Shown in pieces: positions 21,301 through 33,005 of a DNA stretch of 64,000 nucleotides (positions are counted from its first letter, which is position 1; each line of letters opens with the position of its first letter). Source of the stretch: Tenebrio molitor. Taxonomy: Eukaryota; Arthropoda; Insecta; Coleoptera; Tenebrionidae. The stretch is taken from contig NC_091047.1 in NCBI RefSeq assembly GCF_963966145.1, positions 17,050,001 through 17,114,000 on the forward strand, written 5' to 3'. Made by a program: the position numbers and the translations under genes. The notes below the pieces were generated by a model, which searched no databases, was not told the DNA's origin, and was given only the letters and a program-made list of their open reading frames with translations.

Positions 21301-22873
21301 CTTTTTACATGGCACGGAAGTATGTGGCGTGAGCTGCGGGAAGTTGTGATCGGAACATTTCGTCTGAAACCGCCAAAAGTTTAACAATTTGTTTTATGCT
21401 GTCGCAAACGACTCACCTTTAGATCTCTGTCGTTCTTCATCGATGAAGTTCGGAACTTGTACATTTTTATCGTGATTTGACAACAGGTGTTGCAAACCAT
21501 TTGCGTCACCCTGTCGGTCTTGTTAATCTGAAAAAAAGGAGAAAATTCGTACAGCAAGCGTAAGAGAGACATGATTTCGATTTATATTATATGTGCCTCA
21601 ATAAAAATCTGGCGAAGAGTGCTTTGAAAAATTTCACGAACGCACGTTCAGTATTATGTTACACTTAGCAAAATGACAAACCATTATAGACCCGTTGCCA
21701 AAATAACTTTTTGTCATAAATGCCTTTTGTTCAGTTCAATAAACCATTTTTTCACTACTAGTCTTAGAAGGCGTCATTATTTACTCTCGAACTTAACTCA
21801 GAAGTAGAATTTCTCTCCTGGTTAATAAATTTTCATTATTAACCAGTGGTTAATAATGAACAGCCGTCACCTAGCAACGAAAGTTTTTCGTTGATTTCAT
21901 TGGTTAACGTAGACAGATGATTTTCAATTTCCATAGCAACCGTTGAAAAATGAGAACTCGGATCGTCGTATCTGACAATAGCAGTTTATTTAACGAGTTC
22001 GTGTGTAATTTGGGCTTTTTGGCATGAGTGGGCCAGTTTAAAACTCGAGTGAAACTTTAAATGCCCACGAGTGCCCAAATTACACAAGAACGAGTTGAAT
22101 ACAACGTTTTTTTGTTCGACAAGCCCCCCAAAGGCTCCAAATCGCTGAAAATCTTTAAAATTTGCTTGACGTTTCGCTTTGACAAGTTGTCAAATTTATC
22201 AAAATCCGTTCACACAGGAGAAAATTTTTAAAATCTGACAGTGTCGAACAAAAAAATAATGTAATTAATAATTATTATTAGAAAGGGTTTTAACATATTT
22301 AGTAGTGAAAAAAATTGTATATAAACCACGGTGGAGAAGTCCCTTATAGCCTTCGCGCCTTACATCCCTCGGCACGCCTCGGGATCTAAGCTTGGCGCTC
22401 TGGCTATAATAATGAACTTCTCCACCTTGGTTTATAATATGTATACTATTGTAGCATTAGATGTCAGTTAATTTTGAAAAAGAGTTGTTTTTAATGGATT
22501 ACAAAATGAAAAACAGAAACATTTAATCACAAATTATAAGTTAAACGTAACGACAGTGACAGTTAACACGGTTTCAAACTTACGGGAGATAAAGATAAAA
22601 AAATATTTGAAAAATGTAATTAATCCGACGTGAATGCCGTGTTAGGTACCTAGTGTGGTGGAACTACTCAAAAGTGGCACATCTCCCCACTAGAGTCGAG
22701 GATTGGTTGGTAGTTTACCAAAACATCAAAATGGCAGCCACTCAGATCAAGGAACCTACCTCAACACCACACATCAGTTGGATCTTTTCGTTTAAATTTT
22801 CATCGATTTTTGGATCGAACGCCCACACTAAATTATTCGATCCTGAACACAATCTGCACACATCGACAGCCAT
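18391..22873 (-). CDS. ZAD (zf-AD) / C2H2 zinc-finger protein, 1065 aa
   Basis: Modelled as three exons on the minus strand: 22873-22760 (38 codons, ATG), 21527-21417 (37 codons) and 21363-18391 (990 codons plus TAA). All joins are phase 0 with GT..AG ends; the second intron is 53 bp. Residues 1-75 form a ZAD domain, the arthropod dimerisation module of C2H2 factors: CRLC in exon 1, LVWAF, then VCNTC and YKFR in exon 2. A Ser/Thr/Asp-rich, probably disordered region follows. Two C2H2-like fingers lie at about residues 562-610 (CKVCDSQHN .. HHERKTH and CPFCRKRF .. H .. C), the second ending in Cys rather than a standard His pair. An acidic segment and an Asn/Thr-rich tail follow. Family knowledge suggests a nuclear DNA-binding protein; its targets are unknown. 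Two more ZAD first exons lie upstream (35123-35236 and 37005-37118). Confidence 0.85.
21645..22575. mobile_element. Composite repeat in ZAD intron 1
   Basis: The outer parts (ATGACAAACCATT at about 21673 and AGATGTCAGTTAATTTTGAA at about 22459) match a shorter segment at about 33650-33890. There the two parts are adjacent, as if that copy were uninserted. The inner blocks match 7345-7760 in reverse. A hairpin at 21990-22105 (GTGTAATTTGGGC / GCCCAAATTACAC) and a MITE at 22107-22257 are further layers. Confidence 0.55.
22107..22257 (-). mobile_element. MITE family D (TIR TTTTTTTGTTCGACA), copy 1
   Basis: TTTTTTTGTTCGACA at the left is mirrored by GTCGAACAAAAAA at the right, with GGCTCCAAATCGC and AACGTCAAGC-type interior. 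The same element in the opposite orientation lies at 53759-53907. Confidence 0.7.
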
Positions 22874-23424
22874 TTTGGAACTATGTTAAAGGACACAAAC
22901 CCTTACGATTATTCTAAGGACAGGAAGGGGTCGCACCTGATCTATTGTCAGTGGGTACCTGTGTGGTGGGGATCGCAACGAATCCGACACCTCGACGTAC
23001 CACGAACTGCGCCGCCGTTTGTTTTACTGGTTCGTTTAAATACGTGACCTTCTAAAATATTATTTATTTTCTAATTATTTATAACAGTATAATATGAAAC
23101 AAGGTTTACAAATGGGTTGCATACTTCTACTACTTTTTCTATGAAACATCAAATTACCAACTTGATGATGTGTCCAAAAAATTGAAGCTATGTTTAAAGA
23201 AACATCGAGAGTGTTTAATATGCCGAAAATGCCCGAATGGACATTTGACTAATGATAATGAACAATCGTATTTACAGTGAAGTTTTATATACGATTTGTC
23301 AGTGCAAAATGTGGTACTTTAGGGAAAGGAGTAGAAAAGAAAATTTAAGTGATAATTGAGGTTGTATAACGATAATACGGGTGATCAAGAAGAACCGTTT
23401 CCAGTTGGCAAACATTTAAACTTC

Positions 23425-23865
23425 GTCCAGCGAGAGATTGGGAATTTTAAATTGTAAACTTGCAACCCAACACTACAAAATGCACTAGAATACAATAATT
23501 AGAGCATAATTTCAGGGCAAAAATGTTGCTGCTTGAAGGGTATATTTCAATTTAACTTGCGCTAGGTACTACTATGTGAGCAACAATTACTGTTTGAGTT
23601 GGCAATAAATTCTGGTGACTTTTATGTCATGTTCCAATGAGAAAACCATTTTATTAATAAAAGATTACAAAAACCAAGACGTTTAAATTTGAAATGTGTG
23701 CCAGCTGTCAATAATGTCAATAAAACAAACCGAAATAGGTACAATTTTCAGTCTTGAAAATTTCATGTAAAATTTTTAGTTGCCAACTGAAACAGTTATT
23801 GTTGCTCACCCGGATTTTCCATGTAGAATTTAATGATTTTTATGTCAACCAATCTCTCGTTGGAC
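23425..23865 (+). mobile_element. MITE family B copy 2, with nested MITE
   Basis: It shares ends and the CACTACAAAATGCACTAGAA interior with the copy at 2956-3148. It is interrupted at about 23575-23809 by another inverted-repeat element whose ends are GAGCAACAATTACTGTTTGA and its complement near the GTTGCTCACC end. Confidence 0.7.
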
Positions 23866-23909
23866 AAACTATAGAACATTTTTTATTCGGCTCTTTGCAA
23901 CACTGCAAC

Positions 23910-23919
23910 CGGATGTTTT
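23910..23919. repeat. Target-site duplication of the LINE, 3' side
   Basis: CGGATGTTTT here and at 28008-28017 flanks the element at 23920-28007. A 10-bp duplication is within the usual range for target-primed insertion of LINEs. Confidence 0.75.
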
Positions 23920-24086
23920 ATTATTATTATTATTGTTGACGGCTAACAGGCTTGACGCCCAATTAGAAGCCCTACCAAAAAGAAAATGATACACAAAACA
24001 CAATCACAACACAACCATTACACAGAGAGCATCCCAACACCCAGGCTACAACTACCGAGCACTCATCTGAGTAGGATCGCCCTGAT

Positions 24087-26939
24087 TCACGAGGAGATGG
24101 AGAAGAATTTTTTGATTTGCGAAATGCTGCAACAAAAAATATCGATGTGGGCTTCGACACTCTGGTAATTTCGCAGCATTCGAGTGACGGGTGACTTGAG
24201 CCCGATGTCCGTGTGGCGCTGACCGATGTAGAAAACACTCCTTACCCTAGATCCCGACCGGCTAACCCTCAAGCTGATCCTCTCCAGAACGTGAGGACAT
24301 TCCTGCAGCCCTCTGAACAATTTGAACAAAAAGATCACCGAATGCTCCATGCGTCTATCAAGCAGAGACTGCAGACCAACCTCACCGAGCAGAAGACCTT
24401 GTGGACACCCACGAGGCGGATATGCACCATTCAACATGAAGACTACATCATATATCGGTGACCACACAAGGGAAGCATACTCGAGCCGGGATCTCACATA
24501 GGTGATGTACAGAAGCTTCAGGGTCGCGACATCAGAGAATTCCCTGCCAGCACGCAAAACAAAACCCAGTGCCCTGAAGGCAGTCCCCGCAATGGTCCGA
24601 ATGTGTTCGCCGAAGGATAGTTTGGAATCGAAGATGACACCCAGATCTCTAATTGACTCACGTCTTATAAGAATGGAGCCGTTGATTTTATAGTCAAATA
24701 AGAGAGGCTTGGTCTTCCTTGTGAATGAAACTATGCTACACTTAAGATGGTTGAGAACAAGGTTATTTAACTTACACCTTCTAGAGATCTCCTCAATACA
24801 GCCCTGAAGTCGAAGAGCATCATCAATCGAGTCTATCGTAAGGTAAATCTTCATGTCATCGGCAAACAAGAGGTGCGGTACGTCGAGATCGTCCACCAGA
24901 TCGTTTATGAAGATATTAAAAAACAGCGGACCCAAAACCGAACCCTGCGGAACGCCAGACTCCTGCTTAAAGGACTTAGACGCATACCCATTCACTCCCA
25001 CGTACATAAATCGATCGCTTAAATAAGACCTTATTAGCTCCACAAGACTATCCGAAAAACCGAATGACTCCAATTTGATCAACAAAAGACCATGATCAAT
25101 CCTGTCGAAGGCCTTCGAGAGATCCGTGTAAACTACATCCACTTGGGAATGGTTATCTAACGCATCAGATAGATACTGACTGATCGACACCAAGTTCGTC
25201 TCGGTGGACCGACACTTTGTGAAGCCATGCTGATTCGGAGATAGCTTGTGAGAGACATAATGGAGTGAGGAATTATACAGGACATATTCAAAGACCTTCG
25301 CAAAGTTACTGATTAAGGCAATAGGCCTGTAGTTGGTAATCTCCGATCTGTCATCCTTTTTGTGAATGGGGCGCACCGCCGAAGTCTTCCATCTCATAGG
25401 ATAACAACTAGTATTTAATATTAGGTTGAATAGGAAACACAAAGGATCGGCGAAGACCGCCGCACAATCCCTTATCACAAGGCTTGGTATCTCATCAGGT
25501 CCACTAGTCATGTTAGGTTTAGGGCATTTTATGGCTTTAAGTACATCATCGTCTGAAACTCTCGTCAGAGTAAGATTATCATACGGAAGAGAAGCAGATG
25601 GGAGAGCGCTGGCGGCATCCCTCGTAAAATATTTTGAGAAATGATCAGCAAAGCTATCAACTATGATTTGAGGATCCGTTATAGTAGCATTGTTATAAAC
25701 CATGGAAGCAGGAATAGAGCTGGAGTTATTCTTGGAATTCAGGAATGACCAGAATTTCTTTGGATCTGTTTTGATGTCATTGTTAACTCGCCTGACATAT
25801 TCTCTGTACACCGCGGCAACATCCGCCTTAAAGCACCGCCTTAATGATTTAAAAGTTTCAAAGTCGTAGACAGATCCGGTTGTCTTATAACGTCTCCATG
25901 CCCTATTCTTCTTTTTCAACAGAGTAATCAAGTTCTTGTTGAACCATACCGGATAACTTCCAGAACACCTACCCCTCAACGGCACATGACAGCGAAACAC
26001 CTCATTCAACACTGAATAAAAATCGGACACAGCACACTCAACAATCGCACAAGCAGAGAGAAACGATCAATCCACACCGTTCAAAGCATCGTAGAGAGCA
26101 ACAAAGTTACATTTCCTAAAATTGAACGAACTGCTTCGACCGATTGGAAATCTCTTGAACACATCACCTATGGTGACGCCCACCTCAAGAGATGGATGAT
26201 GATCGTCGACTCCAACCAACGGATCACTTGAGTCGATCACGGAACAACTTAGACACCGATTGACAAACACCAGATCCAAGTGCCTATTGTTAGAGTTTCG
26301 AACATTATTGCATTGTTTCAAGTCGTAAAAACAAATCAAATTGTTAAGCAGTTGACAGGAGGTAGAAGCTTTGGAATGACCACATACTCCGCTGATGTAA
26401 TCCGGAACATTAAAATCTCCCACAATTAATAGATTGCTGTCATATAAGAAATGCAAAGACATCAGAAGATCACAGAAGACCTTGTACGTAAGATCATGAG
26501 AGTTCGGGGGAATGTAAAGCACCAGGACGTACACAGCACGATAATTAAAATTAATCTTGACTAGCAAGAGATCGATTCTGGACAGAACATCACAGACCAC
26601 TTTGCACCTTTCAGCATTGAATTCATTCCGGACTGCCAGCAACACTCCACCTCCCCGCCTAGGCCCCTCCGGAACAGTAATGCGATCATGTCTAAAGACT
26701 GTGAAGGTTGACAAATCAAACAATTCACTATCACTGATGCCCTGATGGAGCCATGTTTCGGTAAGAGCTATGATGTTATAATGCGAAGCAGCAATCGTAG
26801 AGAGATAAAAATTGTGAGTTTTGGTTCCCAGCCCCCTAACATTTTGATAATAGCAAACTAGAGAACTGACTGTATGAGTTTCAGATGGGTTGTGGGAAAG
26901 TGAAACATCTCTCCCCCGATGATACGAATGCAGTGGTTG
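24087..26939 (-). pseudogene. LINE ORF2: endonuclease and reverse transcriptase
   Basis: The frame is read from just after the TAG at 26940-26942. The endonuclease region carries CYYQNVRG, LTETWL, GDFNVPDYI and a DDHHPSLEV box corresponding to the catalytic SDH-type motif. A single TGA at 26067-26069 follows an Asn-Gly-Val-Asp stretch and probably replaced a Trp codon, since the same frame continues directly into the RT part. The RT part (26030-24087) has NYRPIALISNFAKVFE, YTDLSKAFDRIDH, SGVPQGSVLGPLFF and the catalytic LLFADDMKIY. A C-terminal region ends at the stop at 24087. No RNase H domain was recognised. As it stands the protein is split by the TGA. Confidence 0.85.
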
Positions 26940-28007
26940 CTATTCGAGACTAAGGACCCTGCTTTTGAAAGTAGCAAGTTGTGATTTGTAAGTTGTACAC
27001 TTGGAATTATCCCATGCCGCATGGGTACAGTCAATGTCCGGATGTTCATCTCGAAGTGCCGAGTAGTTAATACACTTTAGGCCCGGTTGTATAAAGCTTA
27101 GTTAACATCGTGTCAGCTAACAATGCGTCAAGTCGGAAATCTGCCCATTTGATTGGCTGATTCAAATAAAATGTTAAATATTCTCCAATCAGATCGCTTG
27201 ACAGTATGTTAACTTTAACAACGACTTGACATCGCTTTATACAACCGGGCCTTAAAGTTGTGGATGTACAGTCCTTAACACAATGATGACCGGCACACCT
27301 GGGACAAATCGGTTCAGTCTGACGACATTGTCGCGAAAGGTGATGAAAGCCCGAGCAATTAAAGCAACGCCGAAGATCAACAGCATCCCACACTCTACAG
27401 TAATCGTACCCAATGAGAAGTTTACCCGCAGCCAAAATGTTACGATAAGACTCAACATCCACCTCCAACAACGCCTGATTAAGGGTGGTATTGTTGCGCA
27501 GCGGAGAAAACTTTTTCAGAACACAGTTAAAGTTTTTACTGAAGAGGGATTTGTTCTGACTCAATATATACTCTAGCAATTTATCTTGGGATACAGAGGA
27601 ATCAATGTGCGAAATTCTAACTCTCGGATGCAGCAGAGGCAGGTCCTTCACGTTATAACCTGACAATCTGTCAGATATCAAGCCCTTAATCCTGGTGAAA
27701 TCTTCCAGACTATCACAAGTAATAATTACTCCACCACTTCGGTTCCCCTTAATGTTAGAAATCGCTATCTTGGAAGCTATGGGGTCAATATTAGTAAATA
27801 AATCTTTCTTGATATCGGAAACAGTCTGATTTTCATTTTTCGGTCTTAAAATGACAGATGACTTTTTAGTGACTTCCGAGTAAGAAAGAGGTAGATCATT
27901 GGTAACTGCTCCGAGCTCAACCGTGTTGGTATTCTTTAAGTCTTTTATCAAAGTATTTTGAGCAGTAATAATTTGACTCTGTTCAACAATTGACACACAT
28001 TTATTTA
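26940..28007 (-). pseudogene. LINE ORF1 (gag-like), interrupted by a MITE
   Basis: The frame encodes a nucleic-acid-binding gag-like protein. A CCHC knuckle (CFNCSGFHHLSRQC) is followed by CPRCAGHHCVKDC. The frame then runs into a 172-bp MITE (27080-27251), which replaces the normal C-terminus with a false one. On the far side of the MITE the same protein continues with a Cys/His-containing end (DIDCTHAAWDNSKC) and stops at TAG 26940-26942. The nominal start at 27996 is a GTG and is unlikely to be real: the frame stays open to the element boundary, consistent with 5' truncation. Confidence 0.8.
27080..27251. mobile_element. PIF/Harbinger-type MITE nested in LINE ORF1
   Basis: Perfect 18-bp termini GGCCCGGTTGTATAAAGC and complement, flanked on both sides by TTA, the typical three-base target duplication of PIF/Harbinger elements. 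Removing the element and one TTA rejoins the ORF1 reading frame exactly, so the insertion is younger than the LINE copy. Confidence 0.88.
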
Positions 28008-28017
28008 CGGATGTTTT
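28008..28017. repeat. Target-site duplication of the LINE, 5' side
   Basis: CGGATGTTTT, identical to 23910-23919. Confidence 0.75.
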
Positions 28018-28778
28018 GTTTATTTATTTGGCAGATATCTGACGTAGCATTAATAACGACAAAATGGTAGGTTATGGGAGTAAAAATTAACGGTAAAATG
28101 AAATTAAACTTGAAATACAGAACAATTATCTAAAAATTAACCAAAGGCAATACTCGAAATGCCTCCCACTTTTCTCTAAACATAAATGAACTCTTCTTTT
28201 TGGCTCTCGAACAGATTCATCCATCAGCATGATTAATTTAATTTGAAATGTCAAATGTTACTTATCAATGATGCGGCTGTCAGTGTCAAGCCGTCAACAA
28301 CCGGAAGTTACTTCAGTTGTGTACCATTTAAAAATAAAATTCAGTGTTACCAACTCAAACAATCCCTTTTGGTCACCCCGTATAATAAAGATTGGAAACG
28401 AGTGTGTGTTGGGTTTTTTGAGTAGGTGGAATAAGAATTACTTATTTCGATCGTTAGTATTTGGGAGTATCTGAAAGACGCTTTCTTCGCACACTCATGA
28501 ATTTGGTCCTTCGAACCAGATTTCTGTGATAAGGTAATTTTAAAATGGAACAAAAATTCAAAAACTAAGGCGAATTAAGAGAAATATTTTCAGGTAAACA
28601 TTTTAAATGACAATAAAGTCGTTGGAAACTAGAAGAAATCAAAATACTTAACACTGGAAATTTTCAAAAACGTAGAATTTTCAAAAATAGAGTGAGAAAA
28701 ACTCACAATTTTAGAAAAATATCCCAACAACAAACGCAGGTAGAAGGTTTGTAGAAAGTATTCCAGTATTTATACCCG
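28018..28778. other. AT-rich stretch without recognised features
   Basis: No coding or repeat signal that I could support. Short frames on both strands look random. Confidence 0.35.
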
Positions 28779-29374
28779 GCACGACGAACAGATATAGTAA
28801 TATCTGCGTTCTGCGTTAGTTGCGCAGAACGATATACGCCGAAGTCTGTTTCACAATGGGGCAGGTTCTTTGCCATTCTTATAAGAATGTGATATAGTTG
28901 ATAGACTGAGAAAAATGTTGCATTCACTGACGTGCACATCTTTTCCAAACATGAACACGTAGTCAAACTGCCGAAGTGAGGTTAAAACTAACAAGATGCC
29001 GTCAAGTAATTTTTGTGGATGTACTATCGGTGGACATTAAAAGCTGGGACATCCAAAATTTGCTCATTGTGTCTCAGACTTTTGAATTGTCACTCAAAAT
29101 TAAAATTGTCATTAAAGAACTGAACTTTAATTTGATGTTTTTGACAATAAGTCATAATTTTCATAACCTTATTTGTAAAAAGCCAAATTTACACAATGTA
29201 TATTTTTGAATTTTGACTTTATACAAATTTGATGCTTGTCCCAGTTTTTTATGTCCACCGATAGTACATTAGTCTTTCAAAAATATGCGCACATTTTGAA
29301 TAAGCTAATCGGAAACTGCTGTTTAAAATACGGGGGCACTAGGGGGCGGTTTTATTACTATATCTGTTCGTCGC
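28779..29374. mobile_element. Inverted-repeat element with a nested MITE
   Basis: GACGAACAGATATAGTAATA near 28783 is mirrored at about 29351-29374. A second TA-flanked element (29024-29264) lies inside. The outer arms are only about 24 bp, so the outer element is less certain. Confidence 0.5.
29024..29264. mobile_element. MITE, TA-flanked (TIR CTATCGGTGGACATTAAAAG)
   Basis: CTATCGGTGGACAT .. GCTGGGACA at the left is mirrored at the right with TA on both sides; 241 bp, non-coding. Confidence 0.75.
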
Positions 29375-29998
29375 TTCTTGATAGACTATTTTGGACACTT
29401 CGAATGGTATGGAACTGCTTAAAAAACACTCGGATAAGCTTGGCGAGATCTTTTTTTCAAGTTTTTAATGAAAATATGGGTTCTCGACGCTCGGTGCCAC
29501 AGATCAGATATGCAAAAACTTGTAAAACTACTGTTAATTGCAGTATGAAGTGTGGGGTGCTGGAAACAAATTTGCTAAAATTTACCCTGTTGAAGATTGG
29601 ACGAAAAAGGAACGAAGTACAGCTTGACCAGAATAGCTTGGCGAATGAGATGCGCACAAGAGGGAACGAGCGAGTCTCTGTAAGACAAGGATATGGCTAT
29701 GGTTGTAGGTACGGTACACTCAATGAAGCAAATCTGCTCAAAACAGCCCGGACATGCTGTTCACTTGAAGCTGATTTTCGCCCGTTTGTACACGATCTAA
29801 ACACTTCCAGACCCAACAGACAAGTGCGCTCCGCTAGTGGGAGGGATTTCAGTCCACTGCGTCACTCGCCAAGCTGTTCTGGTCGACCTCTACATACAAA
29901 TCTGGTTTGCATTTTACATAAATTTCCTTACAACTGTATAAAAACCTGATAAGAATGGCGTAAAAGATCAAGGTCAAACCAAAGACTTCTGATAAATA

Positions 29999-30305
29999 CC
30001 GTGAGATCATTTAAATTTATAATTAGAGCAGGCTATGTCTTAGAAATTATATTGGCAACATCGCTGACGTCTTGATTTGGTTTTTCAAAGTGACGCTTCA
30101 AAATTCAACAAAAAATATCCAACTGCGAATTAACAGTTGTATCGAACATCCGTCTTGGATACAACTGTTAACTCGCCGTTTCATAATTTCTATTGAATTT
30201 TGAAGCGTCACTTTGACAATTCAAATCAAAGTATAAATATATATAAAATAAATATAATTTTAAAGTCATAGCCTGCTCTAATTATAAATTAAAATGATCT
30301 CACGG
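29999..30305. mobile_element. Foldback MITE, TA-flanked
   Basis: CCGTGAGATCATTTAAATTT .. GAGCAGGCTATG is mirrored at 30267-30305, and a second inverted block inside (AAGTGACGCTTCAAAATTCA) continues the fold. TA lies on both sides; 307 bp. Confidence 0.75.
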
Positions 30306-30389
30306 TATACTATCTGTGCATTTGGGATCAAGTGAAACTACTGAAATGGTATTCATGCTCACAGTTAAAACAAAATGTAATTTAAGAAA

Positions 30390-30622
30390 ATGTACACTTC
30401 TATTCAATAAAAAGTGGTACAAGTGGTGCACTCAATTTTAGGAATATTTTGCTAATGTAACTTCTTTTTAGCGTTAAAACGTTACATAACGCTAACAGAA
30501 AACGTTACCGTCAAGTTCCCAGTATCGCATAATTTTTACAACAGTATTCTTATTTTTTTATGAATTTTTTAAAGTTAAAATTTAATTAGCCGTACCACTT
30601 TTTAATGAATAGAAGTGTACAT
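30390..30622. mobile_element. MITE (TIR ATGTACACTTCTATTCA)
   Basis: ATGTACACTTCTATTCA and AAAAGTGGTAC at the left are mirrored at 30592-30622; about 233 bp, non-coding. Confidence 0.7.
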
Positions 30623-30816
30623 AAAGCAATCTCGAAGATTCTTATCCCAAAAATTATACGTGCTTGAGGAAAAAAATGTGTGGTGCAAAACGGGCCACCA
30701 TACGGGAAGTCTGCAAATAAATTGTTTTAGACGAATTAAAGGCTCCTACAGGGTTCTTATAAATTATTACAGCATCGTAGTTGGCGCAGAAAACTACACA
30801 ACTTTTGGATGTGTCG

Positions 30817-31535
30817 TTAAGGATGAACTGGAGTAACATTGAAAAATGGCGAAATTTGCTTAAAATTGGTACAATAGTCCTTTCATCCATTCTAAAGTAC
30901 TGTGCCAAATTTAAAAAAATCTGATCGAGGAATTTTAAAGTTTAAAGTTTCGGGATATTTTACACGTGTTCTTATGAGAAATGGAGCAATGGTCGCATAA
31001 AAATTGATAAAAAACATATTTCAAAAAGGCCAATTTTTCTTAAATTTTTCACAGATAAAGTATCGATATCGTAGAATGTTCTAATGAATTTACAAAAAAG
31101 TTGGTCGAGGATTTTCCTTGTAATCGCTAATTACATGTGGAAAAACACGGTTTTTGAGGTTATGTATCTGTTTTAATTTCAATAAAAGTGAACAAAATGC
31201 ATATAATTGACGTCGGTATGCAACATTACACTCATATCGCACGTTTTACTGCAGTTACGTTAAGAACTTTAACAGAAATTAATGAAAATTGAAATTGAGT
31301 GTGCTTTTGTTTACTTTCACGTACAGTCTTAGTCAAAAGATTGTAAAATCACATGTAAGTAATTATCTAAATATCAAGAAAATAAACACAAAATTTACTT
31401 GCAACTCATTACAATTCGTTTCCAAAAATTAAAAACTATTTTTTCAAATATTGATTTCTCGTAATAAACGTTTCATAGCATTATAAGAATTCCGCAACTT
31501 TTTGCTGAGATTGTTACTCCAGTTCATCCTTAAGC
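30817..31535. mobile_element. Possible 0.7-kb inverted-repeat element
   Basis: AAGGATGAACTGGAGTAAC near 30820 is mirrored near 31513-31532. The interior is AT-rich with no transposase motif. The arms are short (about 20 bp), so this could be partly coincidental. Confidence 0.45.
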
Positions 31536-31589
31536 TTCGTAACTGGCGCTAGTTTTTACCGCCGGTCAACTGTCATGTAGGAATGTATA

Positions 31590-33005
31590 CAGGTTGTAAT
31601 CAAAATACACGGAGAAATTTAAACCCCAAAGTACTGAATACTCTCGCGTCAATGAAAAATATACGTTTTTTGAAAAAGTAGGAATACGTGAACAAATGGC
31701 ATGACAATTTAAACAATAAATTTTGGACACACCACTCTCTTGGTTTTATAGTAGAAATGAAAAAAGCAATTGCAAAGAAAAAATGATTTGAGTGCAAAAG
31801 TGAGTAAAAAAAAAAGGACCGTCTTACCCGAGATTGGGTTGGCGTAGCTCAGTTATTAGTTGCAGCTCGACAAACGATGCAGTGTAGGAGTGTATTAATA
31901 ATCGTGTATTTGCTGTTAAATCGTTTAAAATCGCAAATTTTACAAACATGGAATTAACGGATGTGGTGGTCGCATACGGTACGGCGGGTGGCAACACGGC
32001 CCAAGCGCCAATACTATAGCGGGAACAGTTTCCAGACAGGGTTGTACCTAATTCAAAAACATTTATTTCCATGGTGTAAAGGTTGAGAGACATGGGAAAG
32101 TTCCATTCAAGAACGAAAGATCGTGGCAGCGATCGTTCCCAGATTTTAGAAGCAATCGAAGCAAATCCTGGAACAAATACGCGAAGACTAGCACTCCCGG
32201 TAGGAATTTCACACCTTTAAAAGAACAAGGCCTTCATGTTTACGAGATACAAAAAGTACAAGCCCAGTACATCAGCAGATGATATGCGGCGACAATAGTT
32301 TTGTGAACAACTGCTGCGAAGATGTGTAGAACAACCAGAATATGTACGCATTATTTTATTTACCCATGAAGCAGAATTCACTGGAGACTAATGTACATAA
32401 CACCCACGTGTGGAGTGATGTAAATCAACATCAATTTTCTGTTAATGATAATCGAATATCTTCATTTTTGAATGATACTTTGCTTGAGTTGTTGGACGAA
32501 GTCCCCCTAGACATCATTCAAAGAATGTGGTCGAATTAAAATTACCCCAAAAGGTATATTGGACGAAACGGTCACATTGACCGCCAAAATCTCCGGATTT
32601 AAATCCTTTTGATTTTTTTATGGGGGCATTTAAAACAGCCCGCCGATAAATTCGATAGAAAAAATAACTGAACGAGTCGTGGTAGCTAGTGTCCAAATTC
32701 GGGAAAATCGTGAAGTGTTTTCAATGGCGCGGGGGGCACAGGGGTCTATCACGCATCAAGGACAACATTTTCAGCATTTACTGTGAATAAAGCAGGCTGG
32801 CTAAAAGTAAAAGTGATTTCTAGGTTTTTTCGACACAATTCATTCGTTCAAATTTCTTGCGTAGCAATCGTTTTCGTTGTAGCTTTTTTACCATTTCACT
32901 TTCATTTGCTCTTCATTAGCGTCGACCATAGACCGGAATGAGGTGAATTTTGAATTTTTACGGTTTATGACTTAAAATATCTCCGCGTATTTTGATTACA
33001 CTCTG
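31590..33005 (+). mobile_element. Mariner-like element with degraded DUF4817 transposase
   Basis: The ends CAGGTTGTAATCAAAATACA and complement (to 33005) are about 30-bp inverted repeats with TA at the left side. Plus-strand coding remnants include an N-terminal part from 31948 (MELTDVVVAYGTAGGNTAQA, REQFPDRVVPNSKTF, RLRDMGKF) and a later part with NTHVWSDVN and LLDEVPLDIIQRMW near 32400-32530. An ending GRNGHIDRQ then leads to a degraded FFLWGHLK-like block. Stops and deletions, including loss of the central catalytic segment, make it a pseudo-transposon. Confidence 0.75.

Larger units (their letters stand above)
23920..28007 (-). mobile_element. Non-LTR retrotransposon (LINE, jockey/CR1 group)
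   Basis: The element runs on the minus strand from 28007 (5') to 23920 (3'). The order is a gag-like ORF1 with zinc knuckles, an ORF2 with an apurinic-type endonuclease followed by reverse transcriptase, and a short 3' UTR ending in an AAT microsatellite tail. It is bounded by the 10-bp repeat CGGATGTTTT. ORF1 is open right up to the 5' boundary without a clear ATG, so the 5' end is probably truncated. One in-frame TGA disrupts ORF2 and a MITE disrupts ORF1; otherwise the frames are nearly intact, suggesting a fairly young copy. It sits in the proposed long intron between exons 1b/1c and exon 2 of the ZAD gene, in the same transcriptional direction. Confidence 0.9.

Noticed and set aside
24087..26030. 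RT frame as an independent intact host gene
   Set aside because: The endonuclease frame continues directly upstream after one TGA, and the whole is bounded by a target duplication, so it is part of the LINE.
27067..27250. C-terminal 60 codons of ORF1 as a genuine protein end
   Set aside because: They lie inside a TTA-flanked MITE; the real continuation is beyond it.
27985..28007. GTG at 27996 as start codon of LINE ORF1
   Set aside because: The frame stays open to the element boundary and GTG starts are not expected in eukaryotes; 5' truncation explains it better.
29236..29949. 237-codon plus-strand frame
   Set aside because: It starts inside a MITE, has no recognisable domain and shows random-looking composition; no splice support.
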